Assembly: GCA_025210265.1 (NCBI GenBank)
Contig: JAOASD010000038.1
Location: 1 to 36,574, forward strand
DNA: 36,574 nucleotides
Source of the DNA: Pelagimonas sp.
GTDB taxonomy: Bacteria; Pseudomonadota; Alphaproteobacteria; Rhodobacterales; Rhodobacteraceae
Direction: 5' to 3'
In this document: positions 7,806 through 16,723 of the stretch, one piece after another
Numbering within the stretch: the stretch's first letter is position 1
How the letters are laid out: each line of letters begins with the position of its first letter
Translations under genes and position numbers: made by a program
Notes under the pieces: model-generated
Seen by the model: only the letters and a program-made list of their open reading frames with translations
The model's database searches: none
What the model was told of the DNA's origin: nothing

Positions 7806-7853
7806 GAGACCCATCGGACCGCGCCACATGGCGCCCCAACCGGAATACCCGAC

Positions 7854-9251
7854 ATGACCACGATCAGCACAAACACCCCGACCGCAGAGCTTCAGGCGCT
7901 GGATGCGGCGCATCACCTGCACCCGTTCACCCATGGCAATCAGCTAGAGCAAAAAGGCGCCCGCGTGATCACCCGCGCCGAAGGCGTCTGGCTGAATGAC
8001 AGCGATGGCAATCGGATCCTCGACGCCATGGCCGGGCTGTGGTGTGTGAATATCGGTTACGGCCGCGAAGAACTGGCCGAAGCCGCCGCGCGCCAGATGC
8101 GCGAACTGCCTTATTATAATACGTTTTTCCAGACGACCCATGTGCCCGCGATTGCGCTGGCCGAACGTATGGCCCAGCTCGCGCCCGGCGATCTGAACCA
8201 TTTCTTCTTTGCAGGCAGCGGGTCCGAAGCCAACGACACCAATCTGCGCATGGTTCGCACCTATTGGGATGCCAAGGGCCAGCCCGAGCGCAAGACCGTG
8301 ATTTCGCGCTGGAATGGCTATCATGGCTCGACCGTCGGGTCTGCCAGCCTGGGTGGGATGAAGGGGATGCACGCGCAGGGCGGTCTGCCGATCCCGGACA
8401 TCGCCTATATCGACCAGCCGAACTGGTGGGCCGAAGGCGGCGACATGACGCCCGAAGAGTTCGGTCTGGAACGCGCCCGCCAGCTGGAGGCCAAGATCGA
8501 AGAGATCGGCCCCGACAAGGTCGCGGCCTTTATCGCCGAACCCGTGCAGGGCGCGGGTGGTGTGATCGTCGCCCCCGACACCTACTGGCCGGAAATTCAG
8601 CGCATCGTGGACAAATACGGCATTCTGCTGATCGCGGACGAGGTGATCTGTGGCTTTGGCCGCACCGGCAACTGGTTTGGCTCGCAGACGCTGAACATTC
8701 GCCCCGACATCATGACCGTGGCCAAGGGCCTGTCCTCGGGCTACCAGCCGATTGGTGGCAGCATGGTCAGCGGCGAGGTCGCCTCGGTCATGCGTGACGT
8801 GGAGTTCAACCACGGCTACACCTATTCCGGCCACCCCGTGGCCTGCGCCGTGGCGCTGGAAAACCTGCGTATCATGGAAGAAGAGCGTATCGTCGAAACC
8901 GTGCGCGATGACACCGGCCCCTATCTGCAAGAGCGGTTCGAATCGCTGACCGACCACCCGCTGGTGGGCGAGGCCAAGATTGTGGGCATGATGGGCAGCC
9001 TCGCGCTGACTCCGCATAAGGAAAGCCGCGCTGCCTTTGCCGCGGATCCCGGCACGATCGGCTATATCTGCCGCGAACGGTGTTTCGCCAACAACCTGAT
9101 CATGCGCCATGTGGCGGATCGCATGGTGATTTCGCCGCCGCTGGTGATTTCGCGTGGCGAGATCGACACGCTGATCGACCGCGCTTGGCAGAGCCTGGAC
9201 GAAGCGCAAAAGCGTATCGAGGACGAAGGCCTGATGAAGCCCGCTTCCTGA
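7854..9251 (+). CDS. Class III aminotransferase, putrescine/omega-amino acid:pyruvate type (SpuC-like)
   Basis: This 465-residue PLP enzyme has the fold-type I class III signatures: GSGSEANDT (121-129) for cofactor phosphate, WNGYHGST (153-160), the Asp of ADEVICGFGRTG (D262) for the PLP pyridine nitrogen, and the Schiff-base lysine in AKGLSSGYQPIGG (K291). The opening HLHPFTH and the FFQTTHVPAIALAERMA segment are typical of the SpuC/omega-amine:pyruvate transaminase group, which moves an amino group from putrescine, beta-alanine or similar amines to pyruvate. Context next to the polyamine importer favours putrescine or another diamine. The ATG at 7854 has only a weak GGA-type ribosome site. 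A strong hairpin terminator follows the stop. Specificity for taurine, beta-alanine or diamines cannot be told by eye. Confidence 0.88.
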   Translation: MTTISTNTPTAELQALDAAHHLHPFTHGNQLEQKGARVITRAEGVWLNDSDGNRILDAMAGLWCVNIGYGREELAEAAARQMRELPYYNTFFQTTHVPAIALAERMAQLAPGDLNHFFFAGSGSEANDTNLRMVRTYWDAKGQPERKTVISRWNGYHGSTVGSASLGGMKGMHAQGGLPIPDIAYIDQPNWWAEGGDMTPEEFGLERARQLEAKIEEIGPDKVAAFIAEPVQGAGGVIVAPDTYWPEIQRIVDKYGILLIADEVICGFGRTGNWFGSQTLNIRPDIMTVAKGLSSGYQPIGGSMVSGEVASVMRDVEFNHGYTYSGHPVACAVALENLRIMEEERIVETVRDDTGPYLQERFESLTDHPLVGEAKIVGMMGSLALTPHKESRAAFAADPGTIGYICRERCFANNLIMRHVADRMVISPPLVISRGEIDTLIDRAWQSLDEAQKRIEDEGLMKPAS

Positions 9252-9274
9252 TATATGCGCGCGGTTCTGAAACG

Positions 9275-9312
9275 AAAACGGCCAGCCCTTGCGACGGGGC
9301 TGGCCGTTTTTC
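9275..9312. terminator. Bidirectional rho-independent terminator
   Basis: A perfect 14-base stem, AAAACGGCCAGCCC (9275-9288) with GGGCTGGCCGTTTT (9297-9310), encloses an 8-base loop and ends in TTTTT on the plus strand. The A-run on the left gives a U-run on the minus strand, so it can end both the aminotransferase transcript and the small ORF transcript coming from the right. Confidence 0.9.
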
Positions 9313-9328
9313 TTGGTCTGATGCGATG

Positions 9329-9439
9329 TCAGTCCTGGCTGTCAGGGCGCACGGATGAAAACGGGCGGAACCAGGATTTTGCGAACTCTTCGCCGTAAAC
9401 AGCCGAGATCGTTTCAAAGGTGATCAGAGGAACCAGCAT
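9329..9439 (-). CDS. Small ORF, 36-residue protein of unknown function
   Basis: An ATG at 9439 is preceded by AAGGAG (9447-9452) at an ideal seven bases. It opens a 37-codon frame ending in TGA at 9329. The product starts MLVPLITFETISAVYGEEFA and continues to KSWFRPFSSVRPDSQD. It has a hydrophobic N-terminus that is too short and too interrupted for a clear membrane span, then two aromatic/basic clusters. The minus-strand terminator lies 17 bases past its stop. Good ribosome site, codon use like the neighbours and its own terminator support a real gene. No family was recognised. It is divergent from mutL, with about 180 bases between the two starts, which contain the small dyad GTTAA-TTG-TTAAC (9472-9484). 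Confidence 0.65.
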   Translation of the reverse strand: MLVPLITFETISAVYGEEFAKSWFRPFSSVRPDSQD

Positions 9440-9619
9440 TGTCGTACTCCTTCAGGGGGTGCCTGTGTTGTGTTAATTGTTAACGAAAGATTGTGACGCA
9501 ACAAGTGCTACTTTTGTTTTATTGTTGCGACATGATGTTTCAGGCGGGTTAATTCGGATGTGAAAACAGATTGGATTGCGCCGTTTCAGAATCGCAGGTG
9601 CCATGCTAGGTCTGGTGTT

Positions 9620-11494
9620 ATGAACACCCAGGCCCCCAATATGCGCGCTGAAACGCCCAATCCCGTCATTCGACAGCTGGATGAAACTGCGATCAACCGG
9701 ATTGCCGCCGGTGAGGTTGTGGAACGCCCTGCCTCTGCTGTGAAAGAGCTGGTGGAAAACGCCATTGATGCGGGCGCGCGCCGTATCGGGATCGAAATCG
9801 CGGATGGCGGCAAGACTCTGATCCGCATCACTGATGATGGCTGCGGCATGACTGCCGACGACCTGCCGCTGGCGCTGTCGCGGCATGCGACTTCGAAAAT
9901 TGACGGGACCGATCTGCTGAACATTCACAGTTTCGGGTTCCGGGGTGAGGCCTTGCCTAGCCTTGGAGCGGTGGGTCGTTTGACGATTCAAAGCCGGGCC
10001 AAAGGGCATGATGCAGCGGAAATCTCGGTCAGTGGTGGTCAGCATGGGGATGTCCGCCCCTGCGCGCTGGGCCGCGGCACGGTGGTCACGCTGCGCGATC
10101 TGTTCTTTGCCACGCCCGCCCGGCTGAAATTCCTGCGCAGCGACCGTGCCGAGATGATGGCGATCAGCGATGTGATCAAGCGCCTCGCCATGGCCGAACC
10201 GTCAATCGGGTTTACCCTGCGCGATGTGTCCGGCGGCGGGGATCGCGTGACCTTTAACGTCGAACCCGAACAGGGCGATCTGTTTGACGCGCTGCGCGGG
10301 CGTTTGTCGCGGATCATGGGCCGCGAATTTGTCGAAAACGCCCTGCCCATTGATGCCGAGCGCGAGGAAATCCGTCTGACCGGCTATGCCGCCCTGCCAA
10401 CCTATTCGCGCGGCACCGCCGTGGCGCAGTTCTTGTTTGTGAACGGGCGACCCGTGCGGGACAAAACCCTGATTGGCGCGCTGCGCGGTGCCTATCAGGA
10501 TTTCCTGTCGCGGGAGCGTCACCCGGCCGTGGCGCTGTTTGTTGATTGTGATCCGCATAAGGTGGATGTGAACGTGCATCCCGCAAAATCCGAGGTCCGG
10601 TTCCGCGATCCCGGCCTTGTGCGCGGGCTGATCGTGTCGTCGCTGCGCTTTGCTTTGGCTGAGGCGGGGCATCGCGCGTCGACCACCGTGGCGGATGCGA
10701 CTTTGGGGGCGATGCGCCCCGAACCCGTCGCGCCGCGGGTCTATCAGATGGACCGTCCCTCGCAGGGCGCGCTGTCCCGCAGCTATGCCGCGCAGGCCCC
10801 CGCGCCGGTGGCCGAACCCGGCTTTGCCGAGCTGGGGCAGGCCTGGTCCGGTCGCGTGGTCGAGCCCGATCCAACCCCGGTTGATCTGCCCGATGCCGCG
10901 CCTTTGACCGAAGCTCTGCCACTGGGCGCAGCGCGTGGGCAGGTGCATGAAAACTATATCATCGCCCAGACCGGCGACGGGATTGTCATTGTAGATCAAC
11001 ATGCTGCCCATGAACGGCTGGTCTATGAACGCCTGAAAACCCAGATGGCCGAAACCGGCGTTGCCGCTCAGGCGCTGTTGATCCCCGAGATTGTTGAGCT
11101 TTCAACAGATGACTGCGCCACCCTTTTGGCAGTGTCCGATCAGATGGCCAAAATGGGGTTTGTGATCGAACCCTTTGGCAGCGGTGCGATTGCCGTGCGC
11201 GAAACCCCCGCCTTGCTGGGCGAGGTCAACGCGGCCAAGCTGATCGCGGATATTCTGGACGAGCTGTCCGATTATGGTCAGACCCAGCTGGTGCAGGAAA
11301 AGCTGGAGGCGATCCTGTCCCGCGTGGCCTGCCACGGGTCCATCCGGTCAGGGCGTCGGATGCGCGCCGAAGAAATGAACGCACTGCTGCGCGAGATGGA
11401 GGCCACGCCCCATTCCGGCCAATGCAACCATGGCCGCCCGACCTATGTCGAACTGAAGCTGACCGATATTGAAAAGCTGTTCGGGCGCAGTTGA
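9620..11494 (+). CDS. mutL: DNA mismatch repair protein MutL
   Basis: The 624-residue protein has the GHKL ATPase motifs of MutL: IAAGEVVERPASAVKELVENAIDAGA with the catalytic Glu (E43) and Mg-binding Asn (N47), DDGCGM (72-77) and GFRGEALPS (106-114). The C-terminal domain carries the endonuclease motif DQHAxxExxxxE (D459-E470), plus ACHGSIRSGRRM and CNHGRPT. This MutL should therefore nick DNA itself, as expected in a bacterium that lacks MutH. It couples MutS mismatch recognition to strand removal. The linker between domains is Ala/Pro-rich. ATG 9620 is chosen over the upstream ATG at 9560, which would add a non-family extension; the ribosome site is weak and ATG 9641 is also possible. rmuC follows 59 bases downstream. 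Confidence 0.96.
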   Translation: MNTQAPNMRAETPNPVIRQLDETAINRIAAGEVVERPASAVKELVENAIDAGARRIGIEIADGGKTLIRITDDGCGMTADDLPLALSRHATSKIDGTDLLNIHSFGFRGEALPSLGAVGRLTIQSRAKGHDAAEISVSGGQHGDVRPCALGRGTVVTLRDLFFATPARLKFLRSDRAEMMAISDVIKRLAMAEPSIGFTLRDVSGGGDRVTFNVEPEQGDLFDALRGRLSRIMGREFVENALPIDAEREEIRLTGYAALPTYSRGTAVAQFLFVNGRPVRDKTLIGALRGAYQDFLSRERHPAVALFVDCDPHKVDVNVHPAKSEVRFRDPGLVRGLIVSSLRFALAEAGHRASTTVADATLGAMRPEPVAPRVYQMDRPSQGALSRSYAAQAPAPVAEPGFAELGQAWSGRVVEPDPTPVDLPDAAPLTEALPLGAARGQVHENYIIAQTGDGIVIVDQHAAHERLVYERLKTQMAETGVAAQALLIPEIVELSTDDCATLLAVSDQMAKMGFVIEPFGSGAIAVRETPALLGEVNAAKLIADILDELSDYGQTQLVQEKLEAILSRVACHGSIRSGRRMRAEEMNALLREMEATPHSGQCNHGRPTYVELKLTDIEKLFGRS

Positions 11495-11553
11495 ACGCGC
11501 CCGGTGGCTGACATAGAAAGGTTGAAAACAAACCAAGAACACATGAGGCCGCA

Positions 11554-12792
11554 ATGATCGAAATCGCCGGGCAAAGCATCAATTTTCAGGACCCCGTCAC
11601 GCTGTTGGTGCTGGGGGCTGGGGTCGCGGTGATCCTGATCCTTTGGCTTTTGCTGGCGGGGGTGCGGGCGGCGAAACGCTCGGCCCAATTGGCGGAACCT
11701 CTGGCGCAGCAAATGGCGCATCTGGGTCAGCATGTGCAGCAGTTGGGGCAGGGGCAGGAACAGCTGCGCGGCGGGCTGACCCATGTGTCCGAAGCGCAGG
11801 CCAACGCGCAGGTCCAGATGATACAGACGGTGGAGGCGCGCCTCTCTACGGTCCAGCAGCAGATGAATGACCGGCTGGCGGACAATGCCATGCGCGCGCA
11901 ACGGGCCATGGCCGAGATGCAGGAACGCATGAAAGAAAGCCTGCACGGGTCGTCAAAACAGACCGCGACCTCGCTGACGCAGCTGCAGGAGCGGTTAAAA
12001 ATGATCGACAAGGCGCAGGACAATATCACCAAACTGTCCGGCGATGTGCTGTCCCTGCAGGACATTCTCAGCAACAAACAGACGCGTGGCGCCTTTGGTG
12101 AAATCCAGCTGCATGACATCGTGTCCAAGGCCCTGCCCAGCGACAGCTATTCCTTGCAGCACACGCTCAGCAACGGCAAACGCGCCGATTGTCTGATCCA
12201 CCTGCCCAACCCGCCGGGGCCGATTGTGATCGACAGCAAATTCCCGCTGGAACCTTACGAGGCCCTGCGCAACGCCGAAAATCAGGCCCAGCTGCAAGAG
12301 GCCGCCCGCCAGATGAAGACCGCCCTGCGGGCGCATATCAAGGCGATTTCCGAGAAATACATCATCGAGGGGGAAACCGCCGATGGCGCGCTGATGTTCC
12401 TGCCCTCCGAGGCGGTTTACGCAGAGCTGCACGCCAATTTCCCCGACATCGTGCGCGAGGGCTTTGCCGCGCGGGTCTGGATCGTCTCGCCCACCACCTG
12501 CATGGCCACGCTGAACACGATGCGCGCAATCCTCAAAGATGCGCGGATGCGTGAACAGGCCGGGGCGATCCGCAAGGAACTGCACATGCTGTATGGCGAT
12601 GTGGACCGGCTGGGCACGCGCGTGGCCAATCTGGATCGCCATTTTGGGCAGGCGGCCAAGGATATTCAGGAAATCCGGATCAGCGCGGAAAAAGCCGGAA
12701 AGCGCGCGCGCAGGCTGGACAATTTCGATTTTGAAGAGTTGGCTGAGGGCAAAGAGGCGGAGGTCGTTCCGCTGAGCAAACCCGGAGACTAA
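11554..12792 (+). CDS. rmuC: DNA recombination protein RmuC
   Basis: This 412-residue protein has one N-terminal transmembrane helix (about residues 11-31, VTLLVLGAGVAVILILWLLL). A long Gln/Glu/Ala-rich coiled coil follows (about 35-155), then the RmuC core with LSNKQTRGAFGEIQLHDIV, IVIDSKFPLEPYEAL and ALMFLPSEAVYAELHA. The RmuC domain resembles restriction-type nucleases and limits inversion at short inverted repeats in E. coli; the exact biochemistry is not known. ATG 11554 has GAGG five bases upstream. It is co-oriented with mutL, a plausible DNA-maintenance pair, and is followed after only three bases by the ornithine cyclodeaminase family gene, so the three may share a transcript. Confidence 0.93.
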   Translation: MIEIAGQSINFQDPVTLLVLGAGVAVILILWLLLAGVRAAKRSAQLAEPLAQQMAHLGQHVQQLGQGQEQLRGGLTHVSEAQANAQVQMIQTVEARLSTVQQQMNDRLADNAMRAQRAMAEMQERMKESLHGSSKQTATSLTQLQERLKMIDKAQDNITKLSGDVLSLQDILSNKQTRGAFGEIQLHDIVSKALPSDSYSLQHTLSNGKRADCLIHLPNPPGPIVIDSKFPLEPYEALRNAENQAQLQEAARQMKTALRAHIKAISEKYIIEGETADGALMFLPSEAVYAELHANFPDIVREGFAARVWIVSPTTCMATLNTMRAILKDARMREQAGAIRKELHMLYGDVDRLGTRVANLDRHFGQAAKDIQEIRISAEKAGKRARRLDNFDFEELAEGKEAEVVPLSKPGD

Positions 12793-12795
12793 CCC

Positions 12796-13722
12796 ATGGC
12801 TTTTGCCCCCAAGGTGCTGAATGACGAAAACCTGCAGGCACTGGGGATCAGCGCCAACGACGTGGTGCAGGCGATCGAGGGCGCGTTGCGGGCCAAGGCG
12901 GCGGGGGATCTGCACACAACGCCGAAATCGGTGATCCAACCGGGCGATGGCCGCTATATGATGACAACGCTGGGCACCGGGGGCGACCCGGATGTGACCG
13001 TGGTCAAGGCCGTGACGGTCTGCCCGGATAACCCGGCGCGCGGGCTTCCGTCGATCACCGGGGCGATCATGGTGTTGGATGCGCAGACCGGCGAATGCCT
13101 TGCGCTGATGGATGCGGAATGGATCACGGCGGTGCGTACAGCGGGCCTGTCCGCGGTCGCGGCGCGGCGTCTGGCCAATCCTGACAGCGCGGTGATCGGC
13201 TTTGTCGGCTGTGGGGTGCAGGCGCGCTCTCATCTTGAGATGTTCGCCGGGCTCTACCCGTTGCAAGAGGTGGTGATGATGGGGCGCGGGCGCGCCAATC
13301 TGGATCAGCTGGCGGGTCTTGCCAGTGATCTGGGCCTGAGCGTGCGCGAAGAAATCGACCCGGACGCGCTGCTGGCCGCTTGCGATATTGTCGTGTCGTC
13401 GCTGCCGATCACCTTTGCGGGCACGCCATTCCTTGATGCGTCCAAAATGCGGGAGGGCGCGCTGGCGGTTATCACCGATGCGGCAAAGCCCTGGACCGCA
13501 GCGGGGCGCGACGCCTTTGGCACGATCATCGTGGATGATCTGGAGCAAGAGCGCGCAATGCAGCCCCCGATGGTGCCAATTGCCCGGATTCAGAACGATC
13601 TGACAGGGATCCTCTCCCCCGATTTCACGACAAAACCGGGGCCGCGGGCCTTTATGTTCCGGGGAATCGCGGTGGGGGACCACGCTTTGGCCGCGCGGGT
13701 CTGGTCTGCGATTCGCGGCTGA
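12796..13722 (+). CDS. Ornithine cyclodeaminase / mu-crystallin family protein
   Basis: The 308-residue protein has an N-terminal substrate domain with KSVIQPGDGRYMMTTL and VVKAVTVCPDNPARGLPS, where the Lys is a usual active-site residue. A Rossmann NAD(P) fold follows, with GFVGCGVQARSHLEMF (about 135-150). Members include ornithine cyclodeaminase (ornithine to proline plus ammonia), alanine dehydrogenases and ketimine reductases; the precise reaction cannot be told from this sequence. The start at 12796 is three bases after the rmuC stop, with GGAG nine bases upstream inside the end of rmuC, so coupling is likely. No arginine or ornithine catabolic genes lie next to it. The pairing with rmuC looks positional rather than functional. 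Confidence 0.85.
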   Translation: MAFAPKVLNDENLQALGISANDVVQAIEGALRAKAAGDLHTTPKSVIQPGDGRYMMTTLGTGGDPDVTVVKAVTVCPDNPARGLPSITGAIMVLDAQTGECLALMDAEWITAVRTAGLSAVAARRLANPDSAVIGFVGCGVQARSHLEMFAGLYPLQEVVMMGRGRANLDQLAGLASDLGLSVREEIDPDALLAACDIVVSSLPITFAGTPFLDASKMREGALAVITDAAKPWTAAGRDAFGTIIVDDLEQERAMQPPMVPIARIQNDLTGILSPDFTTKPGPRAFMFRGIAVGDHALAARVWSAIRG

Positions 13723-13934
13723 GGCGCGATGGCCGCGTAATATAAATTCGCGGGACTGGCGTGATTTTGAAGATCGTTTAAGATTGAACTATTGCTATGC
13801 GCAAGGTGCATGGAAGCCATGCGTCTGCCTGCCTGCCTATGGGTCAACCATACTGATACATCCATAAAGCAGATGTTTCAGGCGAGGGAGGTGCTTGAAC
13901 AGCTGGCGCCCTCCCATATCTGGAACCTTGAATG

Positions 13935-13951
13935 TTTAGTTCTAAACTAAA
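13935..13951. promoter_or_regulatory. Perfect palindrome upstream of the pyruvate dehydrogenase operon, candidate operator
   Basis: TTTAGTT and AACTAAA are exact inverted copies separated by CTA, ending 31 bases before the aceE start. The size and AT-richness stand out in GC-rich DNA and suggest a dimeric repressor or activator site controlling the PDH genes. The regulator is not identified. The arrangement loosely resembles RpiR-family (HexR/RccR) palindromes, but that is only a visual comparison. The rest of the 260-base gap (13723-13982) shows no gene. Confidence 0.55.
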
Positions 13952-13982
13952 TGGATTTGGTGCAGTCTAGGGAAGAGGGCTC

Positions 13983-16640
13983 ATGACAGAAAATCCCCAC
14001 GATATCGACCCGGTCGAATCTCAGGAATGGCAGGAAGCCGTCGAAGACGTCATCCAGCGTGACGGTGCGGACCGCGCGCATTACCTGCTGGACAAGGCCG
14101 TGCAACAGGCGCGGGCCGCAGGGGCCAAGCTGCCGTTTTCGGCCACGACCCCCTATCAGAACACGATCAGCACCGATGACGAGGTCGACATCCCCGGCGA
14201 TACCGAGATGGAATGGCGCATCCGCACCATCAACCGCTGGAACGCCATGGCGACCGTGGTCAAGCGGAACAAGGAAAGCAGCGAATATGGCGGGCATATC
14301 GCGTCGTTCGCCTCCTCTGCCGCGCTGTATGACATTGGCCTGAACCATTTCTGGCGCTCCAAATCGGCCATCCATGGCGGCGATCTGGTCTTTTTCCAGG
14401 GCCATGTGATTCCGGGCATCTACGCCCGCAGCTTTATGGAAGGGCGGATCAGCGAAGAAGAGCTGAAGAATTTCCGCTCCGAGGTCGCCGGCGGCGGTCT
14501 GTCCAGCTATCCGCACCCCTGGCTGATGCCGGAATACTGGCAGTTCCCGACCGTTTCGATGGGTCTGGGCCCGCTGATGGCGATCTATCAGGCGCGGTTC
14601 ATGAAATACATGCACAACCGTGGCCATATCGACATGGGTGATCGCAAGGTCTGGGCCTTCCTCGGTGACGGCGAAATGGACGAACCGGAATCGCTGGGCG
14701 CGATCCATCTGGCAGCGCGCGAAGGTCTGGATAACCTGATCTTTGTGGTGAACTGCAACCTGCAACGTCTGGATGGCCCGGTGCGCGGCAACTCCAAGAT
14801 CGTGCAAGAGCTGGAGGGCAACTTCCGCGGGTCCGGCTGGGACGTGATCAAGCTGCTCTGGGGCAAGGGCTGGGACGCGCTGCTGGAAAAAGACACCAGC
14901 GGCAAGCTGCGCCAGCTGATGGAAGAAACCGTAGACGGTGACTACCAGACCTTCAAATCGAAGGATGGCGCCTATATTCGCGAACATTTCTTTGGCAAAT
15001 ATCCCGAAACCGCCGAGCTGGTGAAAGACTGGACCGATGATCAGATCTGGGCGCTGCGCCGGGGCGGTCACGATCCGAAAAAGGTCTATAACGCCTTCAA
15101 ACGCGCGACCGAGGCCAAGGGGCAGCCCACCGTGCTGCTGGTCAAGACCGTCAAGGGCTATGGCATGGGAAGCGCTGGCGAAGGTCAGAACACCACCCAC
15201 CAGCAAAAGAAAATGCCGCTGGAGCCGTTGAAGGGAATGCGCGACCGGTTCCAGATCCCTGTGACCGATGAAGAGCTGGAAAAGGACATTCCCTTTGTCA
15301 GCCTGAACAACGCGCAAAAATCCTATCTGGCGGATCGTCGTCGCGATCTGGGCGGCGAGTTCCCGAAACGCTTTACCGGCGCGCCGGGGCTGGAAATCCC
15401 CGAGCTGGACAAGTTCAAGGCCCAGCTGGAAAGCACGGGCGAGCGCGAAATTTCCACCACCATGGCCTTTGTCCGCATCCTGACCACGCTGCTGCGTGAC
15501 AAGAAAGTGGGCAAGAACGTGGTGCCGATTGTGCCGGATGAAAGCCGCACCTTCGGGATGGAAGGTCTGTTCCGCTCGGTCGGGATCTACAACCCCAAGG
15601 GCCAGAACTACACGCCCGAAGATGCCGATCAGATGATGTATTACAAGGAATCTGAAAGCGGTCAGGTTCTGCAGGAAGGCATCAACGAAGCAGGCGCCAT
15701 GGCGGATTGGATCGCGGCAGCGACCAGCTATTCCAACCACGGTGTGCCGATGATCCCGTTCTACATCTATTATTCGATGTTCGGATTCCAGCGGATTGGC
15801 GATCTGGCCTGGGCGGCTGGCGATAGCCGGGCGCGGGGCTTTATGCTGGGCGGGACCGCTGGCCGGACCACGCTGAACGGCGAGGGTCTGCAGCACGAGG
15901 ATGGCCACAGCCACATCCTTGCAGGCACGATCCCGAACTGCATCAGCTATGACCCGACCTTCAGCTACGAAGTCGCGGTGATCGTGCAGAACGGCATGAA
16001 GCGCATGTATCAGGATCAGGAAGATGTCTTCTATTACCTGACCTTGATGAACGAAAACTACAGCCATCCCGAAATGCCCATGGGCGCCGAGGACGGCATC
16101 ATCAAGGGCATGTACCGGTTCCAGAAAACCGCGCGTCCGGGCAAGAAACACGTCAATCTGATTGGTTCGGGCACCATTCTGGTGCAGGCGATCAAGGCGG
16201 CAGAGATGCTGAAAGAGGATTTCGGCGTCACCAGTGACATCTGGTCGGCGACCTCGTTCAACGAACTGGCCCGCGATTGTCAGGATGTGGCGCGCCACAA
16301 CCGCCTGAACCCGCTGGACGAGCCGCGTGAAAGCTATGTTTCGACCCTGCTGGCTGGTGCCAAGGGGCCGATCATCGCTGCCACCGACTACATGAAGAAC
16401 TATGCCGAGCAGATCCGCACCTGCGTGCCGGGGCGCTACACGGTTCTGGGCACGGACGGCTTTGGCCGTTCGGACAGCCGCGTGAACCTGCGTCGGTTCT
16501 TTGAGGTGGATGCCAACCACATCGCAGCCGCCGCCATGGTGGACCTGTATCGCGATGGGGCCGTGTCCAAAAAGGATCTCGAGGCCGCGCTCAGCAAATA
16601 TGAAATCGACGGCGACAAGCCGAACCCGCGTCTGGTGTGA
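13983..16640 (+). CDS. aceE: Pyruvate dehydrogenase E1 component, homodimeric AceE type
   Basis: This 885-residue protein matches the single-chain E1 of the pyruvate dehydrogenase complex. It has ESSEYGGHIASFASSAALYDIGLNHFWR (start at about residue 98), QGHVIPGIYARSFMEGR, and the thiamine diphosphate motif GDGEMDEPES (228-237) followed by the downstream VVNCNLQRLDGPVRGN asparagines. It decarboxylates pyruvate and transfers the acetyl group to lipoate on E2. Many alphaproteobacteria use the two-subunit PdhA/PdhB form, so this AceE type is notable. ATG 13983 follows a GAGGG site at short spacing. aceF lies 83 bases downstream and lpd follows, all on one strand and ended by one terminator, so they form an operon probably controlled through the palindrome at 13935. 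Confidence 0.96.
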   Translation: MTENPHDIDPVESQEWQEAVEDVIQRDGADRAHYLLDKAVQQARAAGAKLPFSATTPYQNTISTDDEVDIPGDTEMEWRIRTINRWNAMATVVKRNKESSEYGGHIASFASSAALYDIGLNHFWRSKSAIHGGDLVFFQGHVIPGIYARSFMEGRISEEELKNFRSEVAGGGLSSYPHPWLMPEYWQFPTVSMGLGPLMAIYQARFMKYMHNRGHIDMGDRKVWAFLGDGEMDEPESLGAIHLAAREGLDNLIFVVNCNLQRLDGPVRGNSKIVQELEGNFRGSGWDVIKLLWGKGWDALLEKDTSGKLRQLMEETVDGDYQTFKSKDGAYIREHFFGKYPETAELVKDWTDDQIWALRRGGHDPKKVYNAFKRATEAKGQPTVLLVKTVKGYGMGSAGEGQNTTHQQKKMPLEPLKGMRDRFQIPVTDEELEKDIPFVSLNNAQKSYLADRRRDLGGEFPKRFTGAPGLEIPELDKFKAQLESTGEREISTTMAFVRILTTLLRDKKVGKNVVPIVPDESRTFGMEGLFRSVGIYNPKGQNYTPEDADQMMYYKESESGQVLQEGINEAGAMADWIAAATSYSNHGVPMIPFYIYYSMFGFQRIGDLAWAAGDSRARGFMLGGTAGRTTLNGEGLQHEDGHSHILAGTIPNCISYDPTFSYEVAVIVQNGMKRMYQDQEDVFYYLTLMNENYSHPEMPMGAEDGIIKGMYRFQKTARPGKKHVNLIGSGTILVQAIKAAEMLKEDFGVTSDIWSATSFNELARDCQDVARHNRLNPLDEPRESYVSTLLAGAKGPIIAATDYMKNYAEQIRTCVPGRYTVLGTDGFGRSDSRVNLRRFFEVDANHIAAAAMVDLYRDGAVSKKDLEAALSKYEIDGDKPNPRLV

Positions 16641-16723
16641 GCGGGGACTGGAGCTTGCCCAGCGAAGACCGAGGCCGGTTTTGCGTTTTGGGCAAGCGAC
16701 CAACAAGGAATGAGGACTAGATT

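Noticed and set aside
9100-9417. Minus-strand frame overlapping the small ORF and the aminotransferase end
   Set aside because: Different frame from the small ORF, no ribosome site, crosses the terminator and is Arg/Ser/Pro-rich as GC-rich shadow frames are.
13723-13982. Possible small gene or RNA in the 260-base gap before aceE
   Set aside because: No frame with a ribosome site and no convincing RNA fold was seen; only the palindrome stands out.
13947-16706. Open frame of about 919 codons on the minus strand opposite aceE
   Set aside because: It is the complement shadow of a highly biased GC-rich gene. The translation has no domain logic, while the plus strand encodes an unmistakable AceE.
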